Shown in pieces: positions 34,371 to 45,362 of a stretch of DNA of 64,000 nucleotides. Source of the stretch: Tolypocladium sp. Sup5 PDA-1 (lineage: Eukaryota > Ascomycota > Sordariomycetes > Hypocreales > Ophiocordycipitaceae); assembly GCA_000750105.3 (NCBI GenBank), contig JPHH03000005.1:496001-560000 (forward strand), given 5' to 3'. The position numbers were made by a program, and so were the translations under genes. The notes beneath the pieces were generated by a model. It ran no database searches, had not been told where the DNA came from, and saw only the letters and a list, made by a program, of their open reading frames with translations. The first letter of the stretch is position 1, and each line of letters begins with the position of its first letter.

Positions 34371-36130
34371 ATGGCTGAGCGTGTTGAGCTCCCGGACCCT
34401 CTCAAGGCTGAGGTGGCCCCTGTCGAGAAAAATGACATTTTCGTTGCGTCCGACGAGGATACTGAGAGCAATGGCTTCTCAGAACATGCGACGAAAAGTC
34501 TCCTGAGAAAGATTGACCGCGTGCTCCTACCTCTCCTCTCACTGCTCTACCTGCTATCTTTCCTAGACCGCACGAACATCGGCAATGCCAAGTTGGCTAG
34601 ACTGGAGAAAGACCTGAACCTGACGGGAGAGTATGACTACAACGTGAGTGCAAGGCTGCCCTGCAAAGGACAGCAGAATGGACTAATGTTCTTTAGACTG
34701 CGGTCTCAATCTTCTTCCCATTCTACGTGGCCGCGGAGATCCCTTCGAATATGGCAATGAAGCGATTCCGACCTTCCGTCTGGATCCCCTGCCTTATGGT
34801 CGCATGGGGCATCATGACTATTATGCTCGGTTTGGTCAAGAACTTTGCCGGCTTGCTCGCCGTGCGATGCGCTCTGGGACTTGCGGAAGGCGGGTTGTTT
34901 CCTGGCATTAATTACTAGTAAGCCAAGCCCTTATTTCTGGGATATTCGGAAGTATGAGTTTAATGATGCTGTAGCATAACCATGTGGTATAAGCGCCACG
35001 AATGCGGGCTTCGAATGGCCATATTCTTTTCGGCAGCCACAGCCGCTGGCGCATTTGGCGGCCTCCTTGCACGAGGCATCATGGAGATGAACGGCATCGG
35101 CGGCCTGAACGGATGGGCTTGGATTTTTATACTCGAAGGCATAGCTACCTTCATCATAGGTAGTTCACACCGCCTTTCACGTACATGGAGAGACAATGCT
35201 AAGCCGAGAAGCGATCGTGGCATACTTTGGCATGCAAGACTACCCTGCCACTGTAAAGTTTCTCACTCCCAAAGAGAAGCAGGAGGTTCTTCGCCGACTC
35301 GAAGAAGATCGATATGCTCTATCCGATGAGCTCGACATGAAATTCATGAAAGACGCCTTCAAAGACTGGAAAATCTGGGTGCACATGATCATCACTTTTG
35401 GCATCTTCATCGGGCTCTACTCTGTGTCCATTTTCCTCCCCACCATCGTCAAGAACTTGGACTACACGAACGAGAAGGCTCAGCTTATGACGGTCCCACC
35501 GTACGCCGTCGCCTGCGTGTTCACAATCACCGGCGGGTTGCTGGCCGATAGACACAGACGGAGAGGCATGTATATGGTCTTTTTCTGTCTTATGGCGTAG
35601 GTCCCCCCCCGCTCGCGATCCTCTTCGGCGCTCACATTGCACAGGATGATTGGCTTTGCGCTGCTCGCAGGGGTCGAGAGCCACAAAGTCAAGTACTTTG
35701 CCTGCTTCCTCGTCACTAGCGGTATCTATGCAAACGTCCCACAAGGAGTGGCCTGGAACGGAAACAATATCGGCGGGTCCTTTAAGCGTGCCGTCGGTTT
35801 GGCGATGCATGCCGGCTGTGTAAGCAACATTTCCACAAAGCACCCCTAGTCCTCAAAAGTCTAACTCTGTTAAAGGGGAACCTTGGCGGCATCGTGGCGG
35901 GCTTTGTCTATCGGCAACAGGATGCTCCACGGTATTTCTCCGGCCATCTTATCCTGCTTGGCACGACTACGATGAGCTGTGTCCTCTCCGTCTTCATGAC
36001 GTGGTACCTAAAAAGAGAGAACGCTCGGCGTGACCGTGAATATAAGCCGCCGTCGACCTACACGCGAGAGGAGATGGCTCTTGAGATTGACAAGGGCGAT
36101 AACGCAACTTTCTTCCGGTACACAGTCTAA
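34371..36130 (+). CDS. MFS permease, anion:cation symporter family (second copy in window)
   Basis: Six exons: 34371-34643, 34697-34917, 34975-35159, 35209-35596, 35645-35819 and 35876-36130, giving 498 aa; every junction keeps frame. The acceptor at 35208 (GCCGAG) was preferred because it restores the usual 'FIIEAIVAYF'-type helix. Family features are LRKIDRVLLPLLSLLYLLSFLDRTNIGNAKL (the classic ACS helix-1 signature, R-x-N-I-G-N-A), AVRCALGLAEGGLFPGINYY, WYKRHECGLRMAIFFSAAT, GLLADRHRRRG and a charged tail ending FFRYTV. It should import an organic anion or vitamin-like compound across the plasma membrane. It is only distantly similar to the permease at 20.4-22.2 kb and its intron positions differ, so it is not a recent duplicate. 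Confidence 0.92.
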
Positions 36131-36434
36131 GTAAGGCTTGGCATTCCAATCGCCGGATACACCATTTCAAGACTCGTTGAGAGAGCCCACATCTAACGAA
36201 AGGCAAGAGATCGGAGTAAGGTAGAGCCCTAGACCAAAGACGTATCATAGAGCTTATAGACAATTCAAGCAGCCGTACGAGCGATTGTTAAAGGGAATCG
36301 TTCAAATTAAGTCTCCTACAAAGGTTCTTCTAGGACAGTCTACTTCGTACACGTGCGGTGGTTGACAGCCATAGGATGGGTGAGACGAAGAGTGAAGCTA
36401 TCACAAAGACTCAAGTGGGAAAGAGGGTAGTATG
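36131..36434. other. Intergenic, 0.3 kb
   Basis: Lies between the convergent permease and the frameshifted gene; nothing else is seen. Confidence 0.6.
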
Positions 36435-37135
36435 CTACAAAGGTGCGCCGCCTCCATCTTCTGAATCCTCTGCACCCGCCTCCGTACGACCTAAAACCCT
36501 TTTCAGACCATCCTTGTCGCCTCTTAAGATCGAAACCGGTAGCCAACAAGCCAAGACCCAAGGGGCCACATGCTCCACCCTAGAACGAAAGAACTGGTGT
36601 GCAGGAACACTGTCGACCATGTCAGCGAGAACCACTCTCGATGTAAGATTGAAAAGATAAAGCAGACCTTCCAGCTGCAGCATACTCATGCCCTCGGGTT
36701 TCATCTCCGGCCCGCATGGTATGGGGTCGGAACCAACTCCGCCGGGCCCAGACGGTCTAAAGAGCGCCATATGCTTTCCGCCAGCTCCTCTGTGCTCTCT
36801 TGACTGAACCAGTTCTCTGCACACACGCGCCGTCCGTAAAAGCGGCGGAAGCACTTCATCTGGCGGCGCTGCCACGACGGATACTCGCCAACGACGCGTT
36901 GCTGGATTGCATCTTTGGATTCATCCGGCCAGTGGCTTATGAAGTAGCAGTTGCTCGTCGTCTCAATGGTTTGCGGCAGTTTGGCCGTCCCTCTCTCGAG
37001 CTCCTCCGGGGACATGTCATCCGATTGCGCCCATCCTGCAGACTTAATGGCTGTCTCCAAGGCCGCGCGGACCCGATCCGCATTAGATCTGACATGCTCA
37101 TATGTGTATGGCAAAATGTAGACGCCGTGACGCAT
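36435..37135 (-). pseudogene. Conserved-looking hypothetical gene, apparent frameshift near 36,710
   Basis: From the ATG at 37135 an open frame of 144 codons runs to a stop at 36701, with protein-like content (YILPYTYEHVRSNADRVRAA, ISHWPDESKDAI, MKCFRRFYGRRVCAENWF, RSLDRLGPAELVPTPYHAG). Just before that stop the neighbouring frame takes over in the same style: PEMKPEGMSMLQLEGLLYLF, ADMVDSVPAHQFFRS and 'WVLACWLPVSILRG', ending at 36435. No usable splice pair separates the two, and a single-base difference in the GCGGGCCGG stretch would join them. This suggests a ~230-residue protein broken by a real mutation or by a sequencing error. The family is not recognised. A short, normally terminated 144-residue protein remains possible. 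Confidence 0.5.
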
Positions 37136-38307
37136 CTTGCCGAGCCTCGTGGTGGTACCAGTGGCAGTGGCCAGGGCACGAAAATCAGCTGATACAAAAG
37201 CTCCAAACGAGAAGATGCCCTCAGCTTAGTTTAGAATGGGGAAAAGATGAATCTTTAGGTTTCTCGCGGAAAGTTCCCTGAGACAAGAAGGAATAGCTGT
37301 CGCGAGCGGGCGCCTTCCCGCCTTTATACATGTACGCGCCCCTTGGTTCCTAAGCACATAGGTTGTTTGAGATAGAGCACAAAAGCTTCTCGGTTTCTGT
37401 TCCCTAGGGGCAAAGCACAGCAAAAGGGGGGGAAACAAGTCGGCGTTTGTTTGTACCAAAGGAAAAGGGGTTCCTTCTCTTTATGTCACCAATCCCTACA
37501 CCCGGTTCCACGAGAGTGTGCCGTCTGTGAGTAGGACAGGGGCGTGGGGCTAGGCATTGGGCCAGGTGCCTCGTGCGTAGTTGCTCGCTGGAGAACACAC
37601 ACAGTGCATCTGGCCGAGGGTATTTCCTCTTTCTTATTGTCCGACCCCATTCGTTATTATGCCCATACTACATGTAATGAGGAGTTACCAGCTTAGGTTG
37701 AGTCACCAAACGCACAGCTACACTGCGTAAGGTGCAGTGCATGTCGAATGCGATGATGTGCCGGCTACAGTGAAAGTGCAACGGCCGCTCGTCTCCGCTG
37801 GCAGATATAAACCAGACTACCAAATTAAAAAGCAGTATTGTTAGGCTCGGCCTTGGTACAATAGGGAGCGAAATAGGCATCCTCTATGCTGGCTTAACGA
37901 GCACTCTCTCTTCCCTAAAAGAAGTCCCTGTCTACCGATCCCTGGCCAAGTCTATCGCATCGAGATCGGTCCCGAGGGCTGCTTTCGTTATACCGGGTTT
38001 GTGTGTGATCCGGAACGAGATGAGGGTTGCATCATCCACCTTGCGCTGCGGACGTCTGATCATGAAGCCAATTACATACGCCGCTGTCACCCATCACCCA
38101 TCATTGGTGGACTCAGAGACAACGTGAGGATGATTCACAATTTACAAGATTTATGAGAGAGTGACCTCATGACTATCATCCCAGGGAATATAAATTGGCC
38201 ATCCCCGTTCTTATATCTGAGCTACTTGGCACTGCGTCAGAGATCGCTTCAGTCAACGTTGACATATCATCATCCATATTTGACACCGCTTGCACTCGCA
38301 GATAACC
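37136..38307. other. Intergenic, 1.2 kb
   Basis: Divergent upstream regions of the frameshifted gene and of the GFA gene. No gene is seen. Confidence 0.55.
38189..38194 (+). promoter_or_regulatory. TATA box candidate of the GFA gene
   Basis: TATAAA within GGGAATATAAATTGG, 114 bp before the ATG at 38308. Confidence 0.5.
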
Positions 38308-38916
38308 ATGGACGACGCGAATCCGACCAGAGTCCCTTTTACAGGCTCTTGCCACTGCGGTACAACCCGTTACATCGTATTTCTTACCCTCCCACACCCA
38401 AATTCCGAGACACTACCGCCTCCCAAAGGAGTGCAGCGATTCTACCGCTGCAATTGCACCGTCTGCCACAAGATGGGCCACATGCACATTTGTCCCGCTT
38501 CTCCCACCGACGACTTCCTCCTCCTCTCTCCACTGGACCCTTTCCAGGACCTCGGAGACTACCAGTGCTACAACGAGATGTTCCACTTCTTCTACTGCAC
38601 GACTTGCGCCATGCGGTGCTTCATCTTTGCAGGAGAAGGAGAGGTCGTCAACGTTGATGTCGCAGAGCTAGGCGTTCCTGGTGTAGGGAAAGTTGGAAGG
38701 GAGACCAAGGCTTGGAGGCCTAAGAGGGATGGAGGCCACCCGCAATATGGCAACTACCTGAGTGTCAATGGCCATAGCGTGGATGCGGGACAGAAAGGCT
38801 TCGACATGAGGGAATTGACGGACAAGAAGTTCGTAATGTATTGCGATTGTCTCAGCGGCGAAGCACACGAGGCTCCTGCGCGGTATGACAGACCTCAGGA
38901 TTACGGGGCATACTAG
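38308..38916 (+). CDS. GFA/CENP-V-domain zinc protein
   Basis: Single exon, 202 aa, starting at the ATG at 38308; the frame upstream has only a TTG. Zinc-ligand motifs of the GFA (glutathione-dependent formaldehyde-activating enzyme) fold are in place: GSCHCG (Cys15, Cys17), CNCTVC (Cys48, Cys50, Cys53) and YCTTC (Cys97, Cys100). A longer C-terminal part, ending PARYDRPQDYGAY, extends the compact domain, as in many fungal members. These proteins bind zinc and probably glutathione adducts; fungal members are rarely characterised, and the name does not prove formaldehyde chemistry. Confidence 0.88.
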   Translation: MDDANPTRVPFTGSCHCGTTRYIVFLTLPHPNSETLPPPKGVQRFYRCNCTVCHKMGHMHICPASPTDDFLLLSPLDPFQDLGDYQCYNEMFHFFYCTTCAMRCFIFAGEGEVVNVDVAELGVPGVGKVGRETKAWRPKRDGGHPQYGNYLSVNGHSVDAGQKGFDMRELTDKKFVMYCDCLSGEAHEAPARYDRPQDYGAY

Positions 38917-39360
38917 GTAACAGTCGTTGGGGCTTCTACTGCTGTACTGAATGTGATAGCGCCCGATCTACGGCTGCGCTCTCGCCTTGTTAAAAAAGAA
39001 GCCCCATCAGATGGACCATAAAATTTGTACAAGAGTTCAAGAGAGGAATCAACGCCGTACACAAGTCAAGCGGGCAGCCCCTGAGTGACATGGAAGGGTA
39101 ACAGGCCCGGACCGCAAAACAACTGCACGTTCTCATGGCAATAAGGATATCAATCCTCGTAGTGTTATGTGGTGATGTATTATTCATTCTCGACATGATT
39201 ACCTACGCCTGTGCCGATCCTGGAGTTAGCTTCACTAGGGCGCGAGTGACATGGGCGCTCAACGTCATGGCTCTTACATCTTACATGAACCGATCCGGCG
39301 CAAGGGCAACTTCAATCTCATTGCTTCATCCAATACTGCTCGCGTTTTGTTTTATACACC
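38917..39360. other. Intergenic, 0.44 kb
   Basis: Promoter and leader of the monocarboxylate-type permease gene. No gene is seen. Confidence 0.6.
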
Positions 39361-40858
39361 ATGTCACAGTATAACGAGGCCGTGTCTCTGCGCGAGTTGC
39401 CACCGCCAACCCTCACCGAGCAACACCAAGACCACCACCCCGACACCAACCACGATGCATCATCCTCAGACCGCGCAGCCTCACGAAAACGCGAGTCCCG
39501 GAAGCGCGCCCTCGTCCTCATCGGCTCCGCAATATCGCAGTTCCCAACCTGGGGTAAAGGCCCCCCCCCGGGGCATTCACGTCGCTTCGTACTCACAAAC
39601 ACTTGACGCAGGCTTCGCCATGAACTACGGCGTCTTCCAGGAATACTACTCCAACAACTGGATCCTCCACGGCCCCCCTGAGGCCACCGGCGTCATTGGC
39701 ACCACCTCCAACGGCGTCATGTACCTCTCCATGCCGCTGCTCTTCGCCCTCCTCACGCGCCGCTGGGCCCGCCGCCGCCGCGCCGTCGCCCTCTGCGGTG
39801 CGGCCCTCGCCTGCGCGAGCTTCTTCCTCTCGTCGCTGAGCACGCACGTCGCGCACCTCGTCGCTACGCAGGGCGTGCTCGCCGCCCTCGACTGTGCGCT
39901 CGTCTACAGCCCGCTCACGCTCTCGCTCGGCGAGTGGTTCGGCGGCCGCAACCGCGCCGTCGCCTACGGCGTCACGCTGTCGTGCAAGAACGTCGTCGGG
40001 TCCGCGTGCCCCTTTCTGCTGCGCGGGCTGCTCGACCGGTACGGCTTCCGCCTCACGCTGCGCATCTGGACGGCGGTCGTGGCCGCGACCAGCGTTCTCG
40101 CCATCATGCTCGTGCCGACGCATCCCTCGCGACTTACACCGAGCGGGCACCGGGCGCGGGACGTGCCCTGGCAGTTCCTCCGGCACCAGACCTTTTACGT
40201 CTACAGTGTCGCCATCGCGCTACAGAGCGCCGGATACGGCATCCCGCAGACGTACCTCAACACGTACGCGCACGACGTGACGCTGCTCTCCTCGACGATG
40301 GCCACGCTGCTGCTCACGCTCTTCAACGTGCCCGGCATCTTCGCCTCGTCCTTCTTCGGGTGGCTCACCGACAACGCGCGCTTCCGTGTCTCCGCATCGA
40401 CGGCGACGGCCGTGTCCGCGACGAGTTCCGCGCTCTCTGCGTTCCTCTTCTGGGGGCTGGCGGCGGTGCGCGGCAGCACGGCGCTGCTGGTGCTCTTCTC
40501 GGTGACCTTTGGTATCTTCGCGGGCGGGTACAGCGCGACATGGGGAGGTGTGATTAATGAGCTGGAGGGCGAGGCGGCGCAGCGTAACGAAGCCATCGAC
40601 ACCGGGTTGCTGTACGGGCTACTAAATGGCGCGAGGGGAGTGGGATATGTAAGTGGTGGACTGGCCGGCCTGCCGCTACTCAAGGCCGGGAGCACAACGT
40701 CCTTGGGAAGCTTTGGCTACGGGACAAGCTACGGGCCTCTCATCATCTTCACGGGGCTATCATCCATGTTTGGCGGCTGTGGACTGCTATGGAAGGGTGT
40801 GAAGCGGTTGACTCGGCATCACCGCCGTGGGCCATCACTCGGACAGCCGACGGGATAA
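39361..40858 (+). CDS. MFS permease, monocarboxylate transporter-like
   Basis: Two exons: 39361-39553 and 39612-40858, giving 479 aa. The Gly of WGFAMNYGVFQEYY is split over the intron, which restores the first-helix signature of fungal MCT-like permeases. A His/Asp-rich N-terminal tail (HQDHHPDTNHD) precedes twelve helices. A long central loop (~residues 235-260) ends in DVPWQFLRHQTFYVY. Family cues are YSPLTLSLGEWFGGRNRAVAYG and GVINELEGEAAQRNEAID. Relatives carry short-chain monocarboxylates or, in many fungi, unknown metabolites. Its GC content is clearly higher than in the neighbouring intergenic DNA. The intron contains a run of nine C, a likely spot for sequencing error. Confidence 0.9.
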
Positions 40859-41613
40859 TCAGTCACATCTCCACAAACCTCCATCGGCAAAAACAACAAT
40901 CCCCTGAGACCCGACAAACGATATGACAGCTCACCGCGGCCCAGCCCGTACGTATTTCGTACCTGCGAGCAGTCCCCACTCGGTCTCTCGCCGAGACGAG
41001 ACAAACACACACGGGAGCCAGCCCGCCGGCGGGTATCCGGCGAATAAAACCCATCCGCCAGCGACAGTCACCACGCACGGCCTCACAACTCACAAAGAGA
41101 GAAGACAACATGCGGAATACATGCAAGAGGGTGGATGTGGGCAGGAAACCGCGCGGAAGTGCAGGCGGGCGGGAGCTTGAAGACACACGGGAACTGCCGA
41201 CGTCGCATCGTGAGTCTGCATGTGGCCAGGATCATCGCCCATCAACCGTCCGAACGCTCGTATTCAGCCGAGCCGACAAGGCACGAGTGCGTCTTTTCTT
41301 TGCCGACGTAACCGCTTATCGCCGTAGACGAGCCCGCACGCCTACTGGCGGTCACGATGCGCATGGGCAGCCAATGGACCGGGGCCACCGCGGGCACTCG
41401 CGGTTAACCATCCCAAGTCAAGTCTTGGCTACGGAGTAGTAGAACCTCCAATGAAAGGTATTCAATCTTGATGCCCAAGTATACGTATGCGTAGAACATG
41501 AATGCAAGCCAGGAACCCGCAGCAAGTTGGTCCATACCTCCAACGCCCTCGCTCAACAGTCACCTCCGTCCGGGTTGCCCCATTGTCCCTAGCTCCTCTG
41601 CTCCAGCCCTGAT
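40859..41613. other. Intergenic, 0.75 kb, between convergent genes
   Basis: No gene is seen. One TACGGAGTA element lies at 41430-41438. Confidence 0.6.
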
Positions 41614-42897
41614 TTACCACAGCGCCTCGCTGTCCACCATGTTCTTTGGCTGGCTCTTCCTCCGCTCCGACCTGTCGCTGTACCTACTGCTCATGGCCGC
41701 AGTCGACTTGGGGGTCGTAGCCGCAGTCGACTTGGGGGAGGGAATCATGGGACTTGGCGGCTTGTAGCTCGGCCGCGGGTTCGAAGGCAGACCGGGCGAT
41801 CCAGATGGCATCTCCGGCGGGTACGAGCTTCGAGCTGTCCTCGGAGAGTTCCTCTGGGAGTTTGGCGAAAACTGCTTGCGAATGTTGGGGTCGTAGGCGT
41901 GGTGCGTGTTGACAATGTGATGCTGAATCGGAGGCGGGATCGGCCGCTTGGATCGTCGAGGAGCCGTTTGCTCCCACGAGGGTCCGTAGACAGCTCCAGG
42001 GTGAAAAACGGTCAGCAGGATGCATGCCACCAGAGGGACTGCGCCGTTCACGACCATAAATGCCGCTTCGTTCTGGAACAGGCCGCCGTCTACACCACCA
42101 GCCATGTCGATGACTCGATAGATAGAGTAGGCCAAGAGGAGGGTCGTAGTGATTTCCATCCCTAAGATGACGTTAGTAGATGCTAGCAGCGGGTTTTATA
42201 TGACCTCTTACCACGAAGAAACCTCTCGAACCGAGGGGCCAGGTAGACTGCTGCATGCTTCTCATCCGGCACCCCCTGGCCCGAGTTCAGTCCGAGGATG
42301 AACCAGAAATACACCACCATGGCGCCCAACAAGGCGACTGCTTGGACTGCCAGACCACTAGCCACGATGCCTGCGCTCTGCGTTCGCTTCGCTGTGTTAG
42401 TGAACATGGCTGCACTAGAATAGGCCCCCGATACGCACAGTGACACCGTTGAGTCCATACGCCACAAACACAATGCCAACCACTTGAACAACAAGGGCCA
42501 CAACAGCCAGCCCACAGGGAATCATCTCGGCGAGGATAGGCCTGCAAGGACTCAGGCCTTCTCCATATACGGTCAGCACGTGCGGCAGGACGAGGAAGAC
42601 GGCTGCGGTTGTAAAGGTAGGGCCCATGACGGTTCCCAGGAGTGACAGCGTAAAGTAGGCTGGGCTATCCCGGGCGCCATGGAGGAGGACTCGCCCGGCA
42701 AAGCCCAAGATGTCGAGCAACAGCCCGGTGGTCAGAATAGCCGAGAACAGAGTCGTCCGGAATCGGTAGCCAAGGTACAAGACGAAGGGCAGAAGAAGCG
42801 CATACACCGCTATCAGGACGACATTTCCCCCGACGTTGGGGTTATAGGAGTAGAAGCCGCCCGCGACCGGGCAGGATGAGCCGCAGTCGCCCGCCAT
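41614..42897 (-). CDS. RTA1-family lipid-translocating exporter-like protein
   Basis: Three exons: 42897-42439, 42377-42212 and 42161-41614, giving 390 aa. The ATG at 42897 was chosen because the frame above it opens with TTG. The acceptor at 42378 gives the junction GVTSAGIVASGL; nearer acceptors break the frame or leave introns under 45 nt. Seven hydrophobic segments are predicted, with RTA1-type landmarks: YNPNVGGNVVLIAVYALL, LDILGFAGRV, TTAAVFLVLPHVL, and 'VYFWFILGLNSGQGVPDEKH' before the last helices. The hydrophilic C-terminal tail (~110 residues) is Pro/Ser-rich and includes a short repeated segment (PKSTAA twice). RTA1-like proteins sit in the plasma membrane and are linked to lipid transport and resistance to amphiphilic drugs in yeast. 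Confidence 0.88.
41696..41738 (-). repeat. 24-nt coding tandem repeat
   Basis: GCCGCAGTCGACTTGGGGG occurs at 41696-41714 and again at 41720-41738, coding for two PKSTAA units in the tail of the RTA1-type protein. Confidence 0.85.
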
Positions 42898-45362
42898 GGT
42901 GAACAAGGGCCGACTTGCTCATGTTAAACCCAGGCAGACGTGAGGGTGGAAAGGGGCCTCTCTAGCAAAGGGCATCCTGGCGGTCGCCTTCGTTTATATC
43001 TATAACCCTCTCCACGTCCACCACGCACGCGCACATGGGGACATGCAGCCCAACAGCACGGCTCTGCAGGGCTGCGGCGTCCTCGATGGACCGCGACCAT
43101 GGAGGGGGGATAGCCCACCGAGTGTCACTCGACTCCAAATGCGCGTAGCCCCATCCATACCTACCGGATTCGACTCTCCACAGCATATCATGTCCCGGGC
43201 AGCCAATGGCGAGGCGTGCAGATGGCTAGGTTGCCGACGTCAGAGACCTGCCAGAGAGGAACACTGGTGCGAATATTCCTACGTATCAGTGGCAAACGGA
43301 GGCGCAAGGGGTTGGCCGGAGACAAGACGAGAGTCCGCGGGTCGGTAACGAGCAAAAAGAGGGGATGCCGTCCCGACAGAACGGTTCGGCCGAAGACGTC
43401 GAGGCAAAGTTCCACACCCAGCCAGTCACGGCGTTCGGATCGGCAACGGGCTGGGAACCTGGCCCTGGCAAAGGAACAAAGCAGCAGGCGGGACAAGCAG
43501 CGAGACTGCCTTTACTGCGTCAAGACACGCCCGGGGAGGGACAGCAGTTGGTTGTCGTGGTTGTGCAGTCCGTAAGGTGGTATCGTGGGCGTCGGTGCCA
43601 ATCACGAGGGCGTTGGCGTGCCGCGTCGACGCTGCAGGGATGCATGCGGTGACAAAACGAGGCGCGGTTCGCCCCCAAGGATCCCCCTCAATCAGTTTGC
43701 GCCATCCCGTCTTTTGCGACCATCGTTCTGATCTGGCCGAGGAGGGCTTGGACTGTCGAGGTTGGGGGCTGGATCCAGTCTCAGTCGGGATGAATCGCCA
43801 ACAGGGCTCCGGAGAGATGGGACTCGCAACTTGGCAGTCTGGGGGCGCGCTGCCGTTGCAATGGCGCCATGTGCAGAAGGGGACGTGCAACGTCTGCACG
43901 TCTGCACGACGAACCAACAGATGCAACAGTCCCCTTGGTCCGTGGCTCCGTATATGCCTAGCCACTGGCTTCCGCCTGGCTGGACCTTGGAGGACCGCGT
44001 CTGCGACGATCAGTCGGGCTTTGAGGACCCCTTATTGCCGACGAGTTCGCCCGACGCAGAGCCCAGCCGTCACCCCCGGGGAGCAGAACCAACAACAAAT
44101 GTTTCAAGGTGGCCTGCTTCCATCGTCATGCCGGAGGCGACGAGTGAGACCAACTCAACCGGTTCGAGGGGCATTTGCTGTATGCCGCAATGCCATTGGA
44201 GGCAGCGTGATGTGGCAGACAAGGCAGGTATGTGAGGATGGATCGATGCTGGTCGCGGCACTGCGCCGCCTTGATATCTCGATTGGTGGATTCGAGTATT
44301 TGAGTGAGTGCGAGGTGAAGCTTGGGAGAGCACGAAGTACGGAGTAGCCCGGAGAGGAGAACTGGGTGTGGACCCTCCAGGGCTGATGTACGAGTAGTGT
44401 GATAGTGATACTAGTGCCCGCGGTGGGTGCAGGTCAGGCGGCTTTTAGCGCCCTCGCTGCTCTTCCTCTGTTATAGGTGATCATTAGGTCAGGGCTCAGG
44501 AGTCAGGACCCAGGAGGCCGAGCGAGAGCATTGGTTATGCAATTATGCACAAGGACAAAAACTGTTGTATACTCTTATTCGAATGGGGTGCGCAGTCGAG
44601 GTGATCACGGTGCAATCTGCTTGGATTTGCACGGCGTGTTGGTGGCTTTGTTTCAACGTGCATGCTACGCCTCGATGGCCTCATCCCAACACCGCCTTGT
44701 GGAGCTGGTCACGAGAACAAAGCGGTCCACACTGCCCACTTTATACCGTAAAAGAAGTTTCCATCTTCTTAATTAGGTGCGGTGTCTCACTGGTAAGTTG
44801 CGATGCTCACCAACAAGTTGAAGCAGTTGTCTTGTAAGCTATCTCGGTTTAGTAAGGCTTTCCTGTCTTGTTTCTGCTGCTCACTCACATCCCCGACTTC
44901 CCGCTTGGCCCCTGTAAACCTCCACTCGGCCCTAAAATGGCCCTCAGTCGTGACGGGTTAAAGCCACTCTGGAGCAGTAATTCGGGGATCAGATTGTATC
45001 CTTGACGAGGCAGTTCTTGGTCTGGACGAGCTGAGTGAACATCGGCCAGGGTTTCTGCACAACTCAGCCCCTGAGGCCTTGCATCCGGCGGCCGCAGAAC
45101 ACGGCCTTGCTGCGTTGGTATGTTCACTGTGTTGCAATGGCGGCCTCTGCCCCTCCAGCGCCTGTGCTAGGAGGCAGCTTTCACGAAACATGCCCATGCT
45201 CAGCGCCTATAACGGTACAAGAGATAAAGGCGAGGAGCCTCTGCCCTCATTCTGCTCTGGTTCGTGCGAGCTGCTGTTCTGTATGCAGCTTTTTCACGAT
45301 TGCGAATACGTCTTTCTGAGTCTTGACTTGTACAGTCCGTATTGCCGTCACTTCATCCTCCC
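42898..45362. other. Gene-poor stretch, 2.5 kb
   Basis: GC-rich open frames up to 256 codons (43577-44347, plus) have no family features and are Arg/Ser-rich in the way of chance frames in GC-rich DNA. A TACGGAGTA element is at 44338-44346. The ends are the promoters of the RTA1-type and T5orf172-type genes. Confidence 0.5.

Noticed and set aside
20355..36130. The two ACS permeases as a recent tandem duplication
   Set aside because: Intron positions and sequences differ widely, so they are separate family members.
43577..44347. Open frame of 256 codons on the plus strand, with a repeated RRVRPTQ-like segment
   Set aside because: No recognisable family; several overlapping frames of similar length in this GC-rich interval argue for chance.
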